NCBI RefSeq assembly: GCF_001956915.1
Contig: NZ_MLJO01000004.1
Coordinates: forward strand, 121,636 to 185,635
DNA from: Intrasporangium flavum
Lineage (GTDB): Bacteria > Actinomycetota > Actinomycetes > Actinomycetales > Dermatophilaceae
Length of the DNA: 64,000 bases
Direction: 5' to 3'
Both the position numbers and the translations under genes were made by a program. The stretch's first letter is position 1, and every line of letters begins with the position of its first letter. Below, one piece after another: positions 33,357 through 42,360 of this stretch. Under the pieces are notes generated by a model. The model was not told the DNA's origin. It ran no database searches and worked only from the letters and a program-made list of their open reading frames with translations.

Positions 33357-34319
33357 ATGGCCATCTACAAGAAGGGTGCCGACCCGGTCGCGCTGCGATC
33401 GGCGGCCGAGCGGATCACCGGCCACGTGCGCGAGTGCGAGTCGGTCCGCGGCGAGGCCACGCGGGCCGTCAACGCCATCAAGGGCAACTGGGGCGGAGGC
33501 GACCTCGAGCACCTGATGAGCAAGTGGCCGCCGCTCGACGCCCAGCTCGGCCAGTTCGGCACCGACCTCGGCAAGCTCGCCGAGGCGCTGCGCCGCAACG
33601 CCGGCGCGCAGGACACGACGAGCGGCCAGGGCTCCGGCGGGGCCGGCCCCCTCGGCCCCGGCGGCAAGAGCGGCGGCAACGACGGCGGCATCCCCGGCTT
33701 CGACCTCCTCAAGGGCATCTGGACGCCGATCAAGGGCCTCGGGACGGCCGTCGGCCTGCTCGGCACCGGCATGAAGATCCGCAACTTCCTCGGCAACCTC
33801 GGCAGCTGGGACCGCGACCTCGGCCTCTTCAAGAACCTCTCCCAGGCCTGGAAGACCGGCCGCCTCGCCGAGTTCGGCGAGGCGCTCAACCCCAAGAACT
33901 GGAGCTCGCTGTCGCGGTTCATGCCGGCCCTGACCGAGGGCGGGGCCCTGGCCCGCACCCTGGGCACGGTGGGCAAGGCCCTCGGCCCGGTGGGTGTCGC
34001 GTTCGGCGGGTTCACGGTCGCCAACGACATCGCCGAGGGCAACTACGGCCGCGCCGGCTACGACGGCGTCATGACCGGTCTCGGCGCCGCGGCGCTCATG
34101 ACGCCGCCGCCGGTCGACGTCGTCTGCGGCATCGCTGCCGGCGGCATGGCCGTCGGCCAGCTCGTCTACGACAACTGGGACACCATCACCGACTTCACCG
34201 GTGACGCCGTCGACGCCGTGGGTGACTTCACCTCCGACGCCGTGGACGCGGTGGGCGACTTCGCCTCCGACGCCGGTGACGCCATCGGCGACGTCGCCGA
34301 CAAGGTCTGGCCCTTCTGA
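33357..34319 (+). CDS. WXG100-like N-terminus fused to a glycine-rich membrane-active region
   Basis: 320 aa. Residues 1-90 are helical with a WxG-like turn (NWGGGD) between two helices, like WXG100/ESX-secreted proteins. A Gly/Ser-rich linker follows, then a long segment with amphipathic and hydrophobic stretches (IKGLGTAVGLLGTGMKIRNFLG, TVGKALGPVGVAFGGFTVANDIAEG, DGVMTGLGAAALMTPPPVDVV). The C-terminus has three 11-residue repeats (DAVGDFTS type, 34204-34300) and ends KVWPF. No signal peptide. It is probably a type VII-like secreted or surface protein, perhaps pore-forming; function unproven. Ribosome site AGGGGAGAG precedes the ATG. Confidence 0.72.
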   Translation: MAIYKKGADPVALRSAAERITGHVRECESVRGEATRAVNAIKGNWGGGDLEHLMSKWPPLDAQLGQFGTDLGKLAEALRRNAGAQDTTSGQGSGGAGPLGPGGKSGGNDGGIPGFDLLKGIWTPIKGLGTAVGLLGTGMKIRNFLGNLGSWDRDLGLFKNLSQAWKTGRLAEFGEALNPKNWSSLSRFMPALTEGGALARTLGTVGKALGPVGVAFGGFTVANDIAEGNYGRAGYDGVMTGLGAAALMTPPPVDVVCGIAAGGMAVGQLVYDNWDTITDFTGDAVDAVGDFTSDAVDAVGDFASDAGDAIGDVADKVWPF

Positions 34320-34501
34320 CGCGCGGGCGGCGCCGATCCGACCGAGACTGGCTGGGTCGGCGCCGGACCCGGCGTGACACCATCGCGGCGGGGCCCCCCT
34401 CCGCCACCGGCCCGCCACCGGCCCCGAGCCGCACCACGACACACCCGCACGACCGACTCACGACCTGACGCACGACCTGACGCACGAGGACGAGGAGCAC
34501 C

Positions 34502-35173
34502 ATGTCCGACCCGATGAAGGGCACGCCGCTGGCGGCCTTCGACCTGCCCGACGAGGTCTTCGGCCTCGGCGCCGGCGAGCTGGCCTACCTCCTGTCGCGC
34601 CACGAGACCCCGGCCGGCGAGCGCTCGCGCCGCATCCTCATGCTCGACCCCCGCGCCGCCGACGAGGGCGCGCTGCTCGCGGGCGCGTCGGGCCTCGCCG
34701 CGCGCGGCTGGTTCCGCCTCAAGGACGACGACTCCGGCGAGACGCTCTCCAACGCCGCGCTCGTCGAGTACGTCACGGGTGCGACGACCCGCTGGACGCG
34801 CATCGGGCTCGTCGGCGACGACGTCAGCCAGCTCGACTTCGTCGTCTTCCTCGAGTCCGACGCGGTGACGGCCCTGATGCAGCCGCGCCAGCTCGCGTCG
34901 TGGTTCATCCGTCTCGGGGAGCCCGACGTCGACCGCGCCGCCCTCGTCACCGCCCTGGTGCGCGAGCGCTTCGAGGCCAACCCGTCCTCCGGCGTCTTCC
35001 TCGAGGTGCAGACCCTCGAGGGCACGAGCAACCTCGCCATCCGACGATCCGGCTCCGGCTTCGAGGCCCTGCGCGACGTCGCCGGCCCCGGCACGGGCAC
35101 CGGTGGCGTCGTCGACGATGCCGGCCTGCAGGAGGTCGTCGGCGGCCTCTACGCCGAGGAGGTCCCCGCGTGA
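34502..35173 (+). CDS. Conserved hypothetical protein of the WXG cassette
   Basis: 223 aa, soluble, alpha/beta, with no TM segment or signal peptide. It begins MSDPMKGTPLAAFDLPDEVFGLGAGELAYLLS and contains RILMLDPRAADEGALLAGASGLAARGWF and LEVQTLEGTSNLAIRRSGSGF. The N-terminal layout recalls EspG-like cytosolic partners of ESX substrates, but I cannot confirm that. The ATG follows GAGGACGAGGAG. Its stop overlaps the next GTG. It could be a chaperone or immunity partner of the WXG-like protein upstream. Confidence 0.65.
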   Translation: MSDPMKGTPLAAFDLPDEVFGLGAGELAYLLSRHETPAGERSRRILMLDPRAADEGALLAGASGLAARGWFRLKDDDSGETLSNAALVEYVTGATTRWTRIGLVGDDVSQLDFVVFLESDAVTALMQPRQLASWFIRLGEPDVDRAALVTALVRERFEANPSSGVFLEVQTLEGTSNLAIRRSGSGFEALRDVAGPGTGTGGVVDDAGLQEVVGGLYAEEVPA

Positions 35174-35523
35174 GCACCCCGAACCCCGGGCACGAGCAGG
35201 GCACGAGCGCGCCGGGCACCGGCCCGACCCCGCCCAAGGAGCCGTTCGCCTACGTCAGCCAGGAGCGCGGCCTGCTCACGCTGAAGATCCGCGAGCCCGC
35301 GCTCATGGCGATCTTCTTCCTCGCCTTCATCGTCGTGGGCGTCGTCTTCTTCCTCATGCTCAAGAAGCAGGCCGACGCCGGTGCCGACGGCGCGATGAAC
35401 GTCGGCTACCTGCTGCTCGCGATCTTCTGCGGCGGTGGGCTCGTCGGCCTCGGCATCGCGCTGCGCCGCTGGGCGTGGAAGCGCGAGTACGTGCGGGTCA
35501 TGGGCCGCTCGCCCTGGTCCTGA
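35170..35523 (+). CDS. Two-TM membrane protein of the WXG cassette
   Basis: 117 aa. A Pro/Gly-rich N-terminus of about 30 residues, the motif PFAYVSQERGLLTLKIREPAL in broken form, then TM helices at about residues 42-62 (MAIFFLAFIVVGVVFFLML) and 77-97 (VGYLLLAIFCGGGLVGLGIAL), and a basic C-terminus WAWKREYVRVMGRSPWS. It overlaps the preceding stop (GTGA). Unknown family. It may anchor or translocate the other two cassette products; that is inference. Confidence 0.7.
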   Translation: MSTPNPGHEQGTSAPGTGPTPPKEPFAYVSQERGLLTLKIREPALMAIFFLAFIVVGVVFFLMLKKQADAGADGAMNVGYLLLAIFCGGGLVGLGIALRRWAWKREYVRVMGRSPWS

Positions 35524-35586
35524 GCCACCGAGCCACCGGGCCACCGACTGACCGAACGGCCGGCCGGCCACCGGCCCCGACGTCCC

Positions 35587-35623
35587 GACGCCCGTGGTGC
35601 CCTTCGAGGGCCCCGCGGGCGTC
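35587..35623 (+). terminator. Probable terminator of the WXG cassette
   Basis: GACGCCCG (35587-35594) / CGGGCGTC (35616-35623) with an inner GCCC-TTCGA-GGGC stem-loop (35599-35611). The rest of the 300-bp stretch 35524-35822 shows only short GC-rich repeats and a somewhat AT-richer patch near 35705-35750 that may hold the phoH promoter. Confidence 0.55.
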
Positions 35624-35822
35624 GGCGTCCCCGCGGCAGGAGGCGGAAGGTGTGTCGGCAGGTGGCTGCCGGTGGACGGCCAGGGGGAGCGGGTGTTGCG
35701 CGCCGGTTAACAGTGGCGCGACACGCGGATCGAGCGTCGTCCAATACCCGTCGCCGTCGGTCCCTGGTCGTACCGTCGTGCCAACGGCCGACACCCGTCG
35801 GACGTTGCCAGGAGGCCCACCG

Positions 35823-35903
35823 ATGGAGCGATCGCTCAGGACGGAGGGCCGGGCCCTGCGCCACCCTCTGGTGGTCACCGCCCGGCACCTCGGGAGCGAG
35901 TAG
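35823..35903 (+). CDS. Small ORF upstream of phoH (26 aa)
   Basis: The ATG is 7 nt after a full AGGAGG (35810-35815), a better ribosome site than that of phoH itself. The product, [20 protein letters not shown] followed by RHLGSE, is basic. Its TAG falls at the start of a short palindrome (35903-35919) in the 32-bp gap to phoH. It could be a regulatory leader peptide or the local counterpart of the small antitoxin gene (phoAT) described before mycobacterial phoH2; the sequence is too short to decide. Confidence 0.45.
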   Translation: MERSLRTEGRALRHPLVVTARHLGSE

Positions 35904-35935
35904 GCGCGCGACGCGCGCCGCCTAGGGAGTGGGAC

Positions 35936-37321
35936 ATGGCACGCACGACTCGTCCGGTCACGACGGACTCCGCCAGCACGACCACCAAGCCGGCCGCGGC
36001 CTCCACACGCGCCACCACCCGCGAACGTCCTTCGCACAAGACGTACGTCCTCGACACGTCGGTGCTCCTGTCCGACCCTCGGGCCATGCTCCGGTTCGCC
36101 GAGCACGAGGTCGTCCTGCCCGTCGTCGTCGTCACCGAGCTCGAGGGCAAGCGGCACCACCCCGAGCTCGGCTACTTCGCCCGGCAGGCCCTGCGCCTGC
36201 TCGACGACCTGCGCATCAGCGCCGGCCGTCTCGACGAGCCGGTCCGCGTCGGCGACACCGGCGGCACCCTCCGCGTCGAGCTCAACCACACCGACCCGAT
36301 GTCGCTGCCGGCCGGTTTCCGCCTGGGGGACAACGACACCCGCATCCTGTCGGTCGCCAAGAACCTGTCGAACGAGGGTGCCGACGTCACCATCGTCAGC
36401 AAGGACCTCCCGATGCGGGTCAAGGCGTCGGCGTGCGGCCTCGAGGCCGAGGAGTACCGCCACGAGCAGGGCGTCGACTCCGGCTGGACCGGTATGACCG
36501 AGCTCGAGGTCACGACCGACGAGCTCGACCAGCTCTACGACCGCGGCCGCATCGAGCACGCCGGCGCGGCCGAGCTGCCGTGCCACACCGGGCTCGTCCT
36601 GCTCTCGCCGCGGGGAAGCGGCCTGGGGCGGGTCGGGGCCGACAAGCAGATCCGGCTCGTGCGCGGCGACCGCGACGCGTTCGGCCTGCACGGCCGCAGC
36701 GCCGAGCAGCGCATCGCCCTCGACCTGCTGCTCGACCCCGACGTCGGCATCGTCAGCCTCGGCGGCCGGGCCGGCACCGGCAAGTCGGCGCTCGCGCTGT
36801 GCGCCGGACTCGAGTCGGTCATGGAGCGACGCGTCCAGCGCAAGGTCATCGTCTTCCGCCCGCTCTTCGCGGTCGGCGGCCAGGAGCTCGGCTACCTGCC
36901 CGGCACCGCCGACGAGAAGATGAACCCGTGGGGCCAGGCGGTCTTCGACACGTTGAGCGCCCTCGTGTCGACGGAGGTCGTCGAGGAGGTCATGGACCGC
37001 GGCCTGCTCGAGGTGCTGCCGCTGACCCACATCCGCGGACGCTCGCTGCACGACGCGTTCGTCGTCGTCGACGAGGCCCAGTCGCTCGAGCGCAACGTGC
37101 TGCTCACCGTCCTGTCGCGCATCGGGCAGAACAGCAAGGTCGTGCTGACCCACGACGTCGCCCAGCGCGACAACCTGCGGGTCGGCCGGCACGACGGCGT
37201 CGCGGCCGTCATCGAGAAGCTCAAGGGCCACCCGCTCTTCGCCCACGTCACGCTGACCCGCAGCGAGCGCAGCCCCATCGCCGCACTCGTCACAGACCTG
37301 CTCGAGGGCATCGAGATGTGA
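35936..37321 (+). CDS. phoH2: PhoH2: PIN-domain RNase fused to PhoH ATPase
   Basis: 461 aa. A disordered N-terminus of about 34 residues, a PIN domain (about 36-180) with [11 protein letters not shown] (Asp40), VVTELEGKR and [11 protein letters not shown] acidic residues, then a PhoH ATPase domain with Walker [10 protein letters not shown] (about 278-286) and Walker B VVVDEAQS. Mycobacterial PhoH2 is a sequence-specific RNA helicase and RNase, reported as a toxin-antitoxin-related unit. A stem with 16 paired bases follows the gene. ATG 35936 follows GGGAGTGGG. In M. tuberculosis phoH2 (Rv1095) also lies near coaA. Confidence 0.95.
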   Translation: MARTTRPVTTDSASTTTKPAAASTRATTRERPSHKTYVLDTSVLLSDPRAMLRFAEHEVVLPVVVVTELEGKRHHPELGYFARQALRLLDDLRISAGRLDEPVRVGDTGGTLRVELNHTDPMSLPAGFRLGDNDTRILSVAKNLSNEGADVTIVSKDLPMRVKASACGLEAEEYRHEQGVDSGWTGMTELEVTTDELDQLYDRGRIEHAGAAELPCHTGLVLLSPRGSGLGRVGADKQIRLVRGDRDAFGLHGRSAEQRIALDLLLDPDVGIVSLGGRAGTGKSALALCAGLESVMERRVQRKVIVFRPLFAVGGQELGYLPGTADEKMNPWGQAVFDTLSALVSTEVVEEVMDRGLLEVLPLTHIRGRSLHDAFVVVDEAQSLERNVLLTVLSRIGQNSKVVLTHDVAQRDNLRVGRHDGVAAVIEKLKGHPLFAHVTLTRSERSPIAALVTDLLEGIEM

Positions 37322-37334
37322 CCTGAGTCACACC

Positions 37335-37378
37335 GCGGTAGAGGGTCCCCGGGCGTCGGACTCGGGGACCCTTACCGC
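37335..37378 (+). terminator. Terminator after phoH2
   Basis: GCGGTA-(G)-AGGGTCCCCG (37335-37351) pairs with CGGGGACCCT-TACCGC (37363-37378), a 16-bp stem with one bulged G and an 11-nt loop. Confidence 0.8.
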
Positions 37379-37660
37379 TGGGTCACCTGCGTGGCCCGGC
37401 CCCGTGCGGTGGGTGCCGACTTGCTTCGAGGCGGGGTCGGCTGGCACCGTGGGGGGCTGAAGATCTCGGAACGATAACGACTTGGCTGTGGGGAGCGAGG
37501 GCGTGCTCGACCCGGGATCGCCTCGAACACCCCCCCTCCACCGTCGTTCCGCTCGCATCCACCGTCGTACTCCCAGGTCGCACTCTCGTGCGCCCTGCCG
37601 GGTCACGGCGCGCGGTCGGTCGACGTGCCCCGAGACCGCAGGAAGGCTGACCCCACCTCT
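37379..37660 (+). other. Long upstream region of the transglycosylase-like gene
   Basis: About 280 bp with no convincing gene. It holds an AT-richer patch around 37460-37485 (containing GATAACGA) that may be the promoter, then a C-rich tract. An AGGAAGG at 37640 is 15 nt before the chosen ATG, rather far. I looked for a c-di-AMP (ydaO-type) riboswitch, common before such genes, and did not find its conserved core. Confidence 0.5.
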
Positions 37661-38905
37661 ATGGCACGGTACGAAGGCCGCCATCGCAACGCGTCGAGCC
37701 CCGCACCCGGCCCGAACGGGTCCACCCGACCCCAGCCGGGACACCACACCGACCGTCCCCGCGTCGAGGTCCCCCAGACCGTCGACCGCACCGCCCGGCT
37801 CGACCGCATCCAGGCCGAGCGCGCCCAGCGCCCCCAGAGCCCGGAGCGCCCGCAGAGCTCCGAGCGCACCGAGCGCCCCCTCCACGAGTGGGCCCGCGCC
37901 GAGCGCCCCGCGCCGACGGCCCGGCTGACCCGCCCCGACGCATCGCGACCCGAGGCCGCGCGTCCCGAGGCTGCGCGTCCCGACGGGTCCCGCCGCGAGG
38001 GTGCCCGTCCCGCCGCCGTGCGCCGCGAGACGCCCGCGCGTCCGGCGCACCCCGAGGCCCGCGAGCGCTCGACCGACGACCGCACCCGCCGCCACGCGGC
38101 GCCGGTCGCGGACGCCCCGACCCAACCGCGTCGCGGCTCGGCCCCGGCGGTCCCGGCACCGGCTTCGGCCGTCTCCGAGGACACCCAGGTGCTGACCCGC
38201 CGGCGCGACCACAAGCCGGCCAAGCGCAAGCGCCGCGTCGGCCGCCCGGTCCTCGCCGGTGCCCTGGCCGTCGGCCTCGGCGCCTCCGGCTTCGCCTACG
38301 CCAAGTCGACCAACCTCATCGGGGCCGACCCGGCCGCGTTCGTCGTCGGCTCGGGCGTCGTGGCCCAGACCGACGAGCTGGCCCGCGCCTCGACCGTCGA
38401 CACGACCTACCGCGCCGCGGCGTCGGTGTCGCGCAACGAGCGCCGCACCGCGATCGTCGCCACGGGGCTGCGCGACGCCGCCGCCCTCGAGGTCAAGAAG
38501 AAGAAGGAGGCGGCCCGCAAGGCCGCCGAGGCCAAGGCTGCCGCCGAGCAGGCCGCGCTGGAGAAGGAGCGCCAGCGGGCCATCGACAACGCGATCGACG
38601 ACCCGAAGAGCGCCGCCCGCGTCCTCATGGCCGACTACGGCTGGACGAGCGACGCCCAGTACAACTGCCTCGTCAACCTCTGGACCGGCGAGAGCGGCTG
38701 GCGCTACACGGCCGAGAACCCGTCCTCGGGCGCCTACGGCATCCCGCAGTCCCTCCCGGGTCGCAAGATGGCCCAGATGGGCGGCGACTGGCGCACCAAC
38801 CCTCTGACCCAGATCAAGTGGGGCCTCTGGTACATCGACATGTCCTACGGCAACCCGTGCAACGCGTGGTCGACGTGGCAGGCGCGCTCGCCGCACTGGT
38901 ACTGA
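37661..38905 (+). CDS. Membrane-anchored transglycosylase SLT-like protein
   Basis: 414 aa. A disordered N-terminus of about 190 residues rich in Pro, Arg, Ala and Glu, a TM/signal-anchor helix (about 200-218, PVLAGALAVGLGASGFAYA), a coiled coil (KKKEAARKAAEAKAAAEQAA, about 280-315), and a C-terminal lytic-transglycosylase-like domain of about 85 residues (LVNLWTGESGWRY with likely catalytic Glu, and GAYGIPQ). It probably cuts or remodels peptidoglycan outside the membrane. GTG 37625 would add 12 residues. It stands alone, ending in a terminator shared with coaA. Confidence 0.88.
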   Translation: MARYEGRHRNASSPAPGPNGSTRPQPGHHTDRPRVEVPQTVDRTARLDRIQAERAQRPQSPERPQSSERTERPLHEWARAERPAPTARLTRPDASRPEAARPEAARPDGSRREGARPAAVRRETPARPAHPEARERSTDDRTRRHAAPVADAPTQPRRGSAPAVPAPASAVSEDTQVLTRRRDHKPAKRKRRVGRPVLAGALAVGLGASGFAYAKSTNLIGADPAAFVVGSGVVAQTDELARASTVDTTYRAAASVSRNERRTAIVATGLRDAAALEVKKKKEAARKAAEAKAAAEQAALEKERQRAIDNAIDDPKSAARVLMADYGWTSDAQYNCLVNLWTGESGWRYTAENPSSGAYGIPQSLPGRKMAQMGGDWRTNPLTQIKWGLWYIDMSYGNPCNAWSTWQARSPHWY

Positions 38906-38932
38906 GCCGCTGCCGAGCCCTCGCGCGACGAC

Positions 38933-38966
38933 CGAGCGGCCCGCCCCACCCGGAGTGGGCCGCTCG
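38933..38966. terminator. Bidirectional terminator
   Basis: CGAGCGGCCC (38933-38942) / GGGCCGCTCG (38957-38966), a 10-bp perfect stem between the convergent transglycosylase-like and coaA genes. Confidence 0.75.
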
Positions 38967-39003
38967 CGCGTCCGGGCCGTCCCGGCCCAGCGGCGAGGGC
39001 GGG

Positions 39004-40002
39004 TCAGATCTTGCGGAGCCGGACCCGCCGTACGCCGTGGTCGGCGCCCTTGGTCAGCACGAGCGTGGCCCGCGACCTCGTGGGCTGGATGTTCTGCACG
39101 AGGTTCGGGCCGTTGATCTCGCGCCAGATCCGGTTGGCCGTCGCGACGGCCTCGTCGTCGGACAGCACGGCGTAGCGGTGGAAGTAGGAGTGCGGGTCCG
39201 AGAACGCGGTCTCGCGCAGGCGCAGGAAGCGCTCGACGTACCAGCTGCGGATGTCATCGACCCACGCGTCGACGAAGACCGAGAAGTCGAAGAAGTCGCT
39301 GACGGCCAGGCCCGTGCCGCGCACCGGGTGCACCTCGGGAGCCTGGAGCACGTTGAGGCCCTCGACGATGAGCACGTCGGGCTGGCGCACGACGATGCGC
39401 TCGCCGGGGACGATGTCGTAGGTCAGGTGCGAGTACACCGGTGCCGACACCTCGGACCGGCCCGACTTGATGTCGGCGACGAACCGCAGCAGCGCCCGGC
39501 GGTCGTAGGACTCCGGGAAGCCCTTGCGCCCGAGCAGCCCCCGCTCCTCGAGCTCCGCGTTGGGGAAGAGGAACCCGTCGGTCGTCACGAGCGCGACCTC
39601 GGGGGTGTCGGGCCAGCGGGCGAGCATCTCGCGCAGGATGCGGGCCGTCGTCGACTTGCCGACGGCCACGGAGCCGGCGACGCCGATGACGAACGGTGTC
39701 TTGGCCGGACGCTCCCCGAGGAACTCGCTCGTCACCTGGTGCAGCTGTCGCGTGGCCCCGACGTAGAAGTTGAGCAGGCGCGAGAGCGGCAGGTAGACCT
39801 CCTCGACCTCGTTGAGGTCGACGCGGTCGCCGAGGCCGCGCAGCCGCGTCAGGTCGGCGTCGTCGAGGTTGAGCGGGTGGTTCTCGCGCAGCCTCGACCA
39901 GGCCGCGCGGTCGAACTCGACGTACGGCGAGGGCACCGGCGACCCGGGCCCCCCGTTACCGGGGCCGGGCACGACGGACGGCCGGCTGGTTCGCTGCGAC
40001 AC
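39004..40002 (-). CDS. coaA: Type I pantothenate kinase
   Basis: 332 aa. First step of CoA synthesis. P-loop [15 protein letters not shown] (107-121), [25 protein letters not shown] and the pantothenate-site region YFHRYAVL are all type I hallmarks. An N-terminal tail of about 25 residues ([13 protein letters not shown]) is extra. GTG 40002 follows CACAAT by 6 nt without a ribosome site, so it may be leaderless. Divergent from glmS, with about 80 bp between. Confidence 0.96.
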   Translation of the reverse strand: MSQRTSRPSVVPGPGNGGPGSPVPSPYVEFDRAAWSRLRENHPLNLDDADLTRLRGLGDRVDLNEVEEVYLPLSRLLNFYVGATRQLHQVTSEFLGERPAKTPFVIGVAGSVAVGKSTTARILREMLARWPDTPEVALVTTDGFLFPNAELEERGLLGRKGFPESYDRRALLRFVADIKSGRSEVSAPVYSHLTYDIVPGERIVVRQPDVLIVEGLNVLQAPEVHPVRGTGLAVSDFFDFSVFVDAWVDDIRSWYVERFLRLRETAFSDPHSYFHRYAVLSDDEAVATANRIWREINGPNLVQNIQPTRSRATLVLTKGADHGVRRVRLRKI

Positions 40003-40071
40003 GCCGCCATTGTGTCGGACGCGCCCCGCCGGTGCCGCACGGGCGTGGCCGTGCGTGCCGGGTGGGTCCCC

Positions 40072-40077
40072 TAGGCT
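40072..40077 (+). promoter_or_regulatory. -10 hexamer TAGGCT of glmS (leaderless)
   Basis: TAGGCT 7 nt before the glmS ATG, same arrangement as metB. Confidence 0.65.
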
Positions 40078-40084
40078 GGGGTCC

Positions 40085-41944
40085 ATGTGCGGAATCGTTG
40101 GATACGTCGGGCGCTCGGACGACGGGACGGCGCTCGACGTCGTCATGGAGGGGCTGGCCCGCCTCGAGTACCGGGGCTACGACTCCGCCGGCGTCGCCCT
40201 CGTCGACGGCGACCACGTGGAGACCCGCAAGAAGTCGGGCAAGCTGGCCAACCTCGCCGCCGAGCTCGAGGCGAACCCGCTGCCCAGCTCGACCACCGGC
40301 ATCGGGCACACCCGCTGGGCCACCCACGGCGGCCCCACCGACGAGAACGCCCACCCGCACCGCGGTGGCAAGGACGGCAAACTCGCCCTCATCCACAACG
40401 GCATCATCGAGAACTTCCACGCCCTGAAGAAGGGCCTGCTCGCCGACGGCGTCGAGTTCGCGAGCGAGACCGACACCGAGGTCGTGGCCCACCTCGTGGC
40501 CCGCGCCTACGACGCCGAGGGCGACCTCACTGCGGCGATGCGCACCGTCGTGGCCGACCTCGAGGGCGCCTTCACGCTCCTCGCGATCCACGCCGACCAG
40601 CCGGGCGTCGTCGTCGGCGCCCGCCGCAACAGCCCCCTCGTCGTCGGTCTCGGCGAGGACGCCAACTACCTCGGCTCCGACGTCGCGGCCTTCATCGGCC
40701 ACACCCGCCACGCCCTCGAGCTGGCCCAGGACCAGATCGTCACGATCACCCCCGACGGCGCCACGGTCGTCAACTTCGACGGCACGCCCGCCGAGGGCAA
40801 GGCCTACGAGGTCACGTGGGACGCCGCGGCCGCCGAGAAGGGCGGCTACGCGACCTTCATGGAGAAGGAGATCAACGACCAGCCGCACGCGGTCGCCGAC
40901 ACCCTGCTCGGTCGCACCGACATCGACGGCCGGCTCGTCCTCGACGAGATGAGCATCTCCGAGGAGCAGCTCAAGGCCGTCGACCGGATCACCATCGTCG
41001 CCTGCGGTACGGCCGCGTACGCCGGCATGGTCGCCAAGTACGCCATCGAGCACTGGACGCGGATCCCCGTCGAGGTCGCCCTCGCCCACGAGTTCCGCTA
41101 CTGCGACCCCATCGTCAACGAGCGCACGCTCGTCGTCTCGATCAGCCAGTCCGGCGAGACCATGGACACCCTGATGGCCGTCAAGCACGCCCGCGAGCTA
41201 GGCGCCCTCACGGTCTCGGTGTGCAACACGCACGGCTCGACGATCCCGCGCGAGTCCGACGCCGTCCTCTACACGCACGCCGGCCCCGAGATCGCCGTCG
41301 CCTCGACGAAGGCCTTCCTCGCCCAGATCACCGCCTGCTACGTGCTGGGCCTCTACCTGGCCCAGCTGCGTGGCGGCTCCTTCGCCGACGACGCCGCCGC
41401 GGTCATGAAGGAGCTCGCCGAGGTCCCGGCCAAGATCGAGACCCTGCTCGGCCAGATGGGCCGGGTCAAGGAGATCGCGAAGTTCATGGCCGACACCCGC
41501 TCGGTGCTCTTCCTCGGCCGGCACGTCGGCTACCCGATCGCCATGGAGGGCGCGCTCAAGCTCAAGGAGCTCGCGTACATCCACGCCGAGGGCTTCGCCG
41601 CCGGCGAGCTCAAGCACGGCCCGATCGCGCTCATCGAGCCCGGTCAGCCGGTCTTCGTCGTCGTGCCCTCGCCGACGAGCGAGCACGGCCTGCACGGCAA
41701 GGTCGTCTCCAACATCCAGGAGATCCGCGCGCGTGGCGCCCGCACCCTCGTCATCGCCGAGGAGGGCGACGAGGCCGTCGTCCCGTTCGCCGACGAGGTC
41801 ATCCGGGTGCCCGCCACCTCGCCGCTGCTCGCCCCGCTGCTCACGGTCGTGCCGCTGCAGGTCTTCGCGCTGTGGCTGTCCACGGCCAAGGGCCTCGACG
41901 TCGACCAGCCCCGCAACCTCGCCAAGTCCGTCACGGTCGAGTGA
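40085..41944 (+). CDS. glmS: Glutamine-fructose-6-phosphate aminotransferase (isomerizing)
   Basis: 619 aa. Makes glucosamine-6-phosphate for peptidoglycan and mycothiol. N-terminal glutaminase with the Cys nucleophile right after Met (MCGIVGYVG), HTRWATHG and HNGIIEN; two SIS domains ([22 protein letters not shown]); C-terminal end KSVTVE. Full length. It leads the cell-wall/t6A gene run, followed after 1 bp by acpS. No glmS ribozyme-like leader is possible if the transcript is leaderless. Confidence 0.98.
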   Translation: MCGIVGYVGRSDDGTALDVVMEGLARLEYRGYDSAGVALVDGDHVETRKKSGKLANLAAELEANPLPSSTTGIGHTRWATHGGPTDENAHPHRGGKDGKLALIHNGIIENFHALKKGLLADGVEFASETDTEVVAHLVARAYDAEGDLTAAMRTVVADLEGAFTLLAIHADQPGVVVGARRNSPLVVGLGEDANYLGSDVAAFIGHTRHALELAQDQIVTITPDGATVVNFDGTPAEGKAYEVTWDAAAAEKGGYATFMEKEINDQPHAVADTLLGRTDIDGRLVLDEMSISEEQLKAVDRITIVACGTAAYAGMVAKYAIEHWTRIPVEVALAHEFRYCDPIVNERTLVVSISQSGETMDTLMAVKHARELGALTVSVCNTHGSTIPRESDAVLYTHAGPEIAVASTKAFLAQITACYVLGLYLAQLRGGSFADDAAAVMKELAEVPAKIETLLGQMGRVKEIAKFMADTRSVLFLGRHVGYPIAMEGALKLKELAYIHAEGFAAGELKHGPIALIEPGQPVFVVVPSPTSEHGLHGKVVSNIQEIRARGARTLVIAEEGDEAVVPFADEVIRVPATSPLLAPLLTVVPLQVFALWLSTAKGLDVDQPRNLAKSVTVE

Positions 41945-41945
41945 C

Positions 41946-42296
41946 GTGATCGTCGGGGTCGGCATCGACGTCGTCGACATCGCGCGCTTCGAGCAGACGC
42001 TCGAGCGCACGCCGGCGTTGCGCGACCGTCTCTTCACGCCCGAGGAGCGCGACCTCGGGATCGCCTCGCTCGCGGCACGGTTCGCTGCCAAGGAGGCCCT
42101 CGCCAAGGCGCTCGGCGCGCCGGTCGGCCTGCACTGGACCGACGCGCGCGTCGTGACGAACGAGGACGGCCGGCCCTCCCTCGAGATCGGCGGCACGGTC
42201 GCGGCGCGAGCCGGCGACCTCGGCGTCGACAGCTTCCACGTGTCCCTGTCCCACGACGCCGGCATCGCCTCCGCCGTCGTCGTCGCCGAGGGCTAG
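41946..42296 (+). CDS. acpS: Holo-[acyl-carrier-protein] synthase
   Basis: 116 aa. Transfers phosphopantetheine from CoA to acyl carrier proteins. [13 protein letters not shown] with metal ligand Asp8, and [13 protein letters not shown] with Glu50; C-terminal [16 protein letters not shown]. The GTG start is 1 bp after the glmS stop, so translation is probably coupled. The neighbouring coaA supplies the CoA used here. Confidence 0.97.
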   Translation: MIVGVGIDVVDIARFEQTLERTPALRDRLFTPEERDLGIASLAARFAAKEALAKALGAPVGLHWTDARVVTNEDGRPSLEIGGTVAARAGDLGVDSFHVSLSHDAGIASAVVVAEG

Positions 42297-42360
42297 CCGG
42301 TCCGCCGGCACGACCTCACCTGCAGCCCACCGCGCCCACCGCGCCCACCGAGGAGAGCCG

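Noticed and set aside
37379..37660. Possible c-di-AMP (ydaO-type) riboswitch before the transglycosylase-like gene
   Set aside because: Position and gene type would fit, but I could not find the conserved core; only GC-rich segments and a promoter-like patch are seen. A covariance-model search would settle it.
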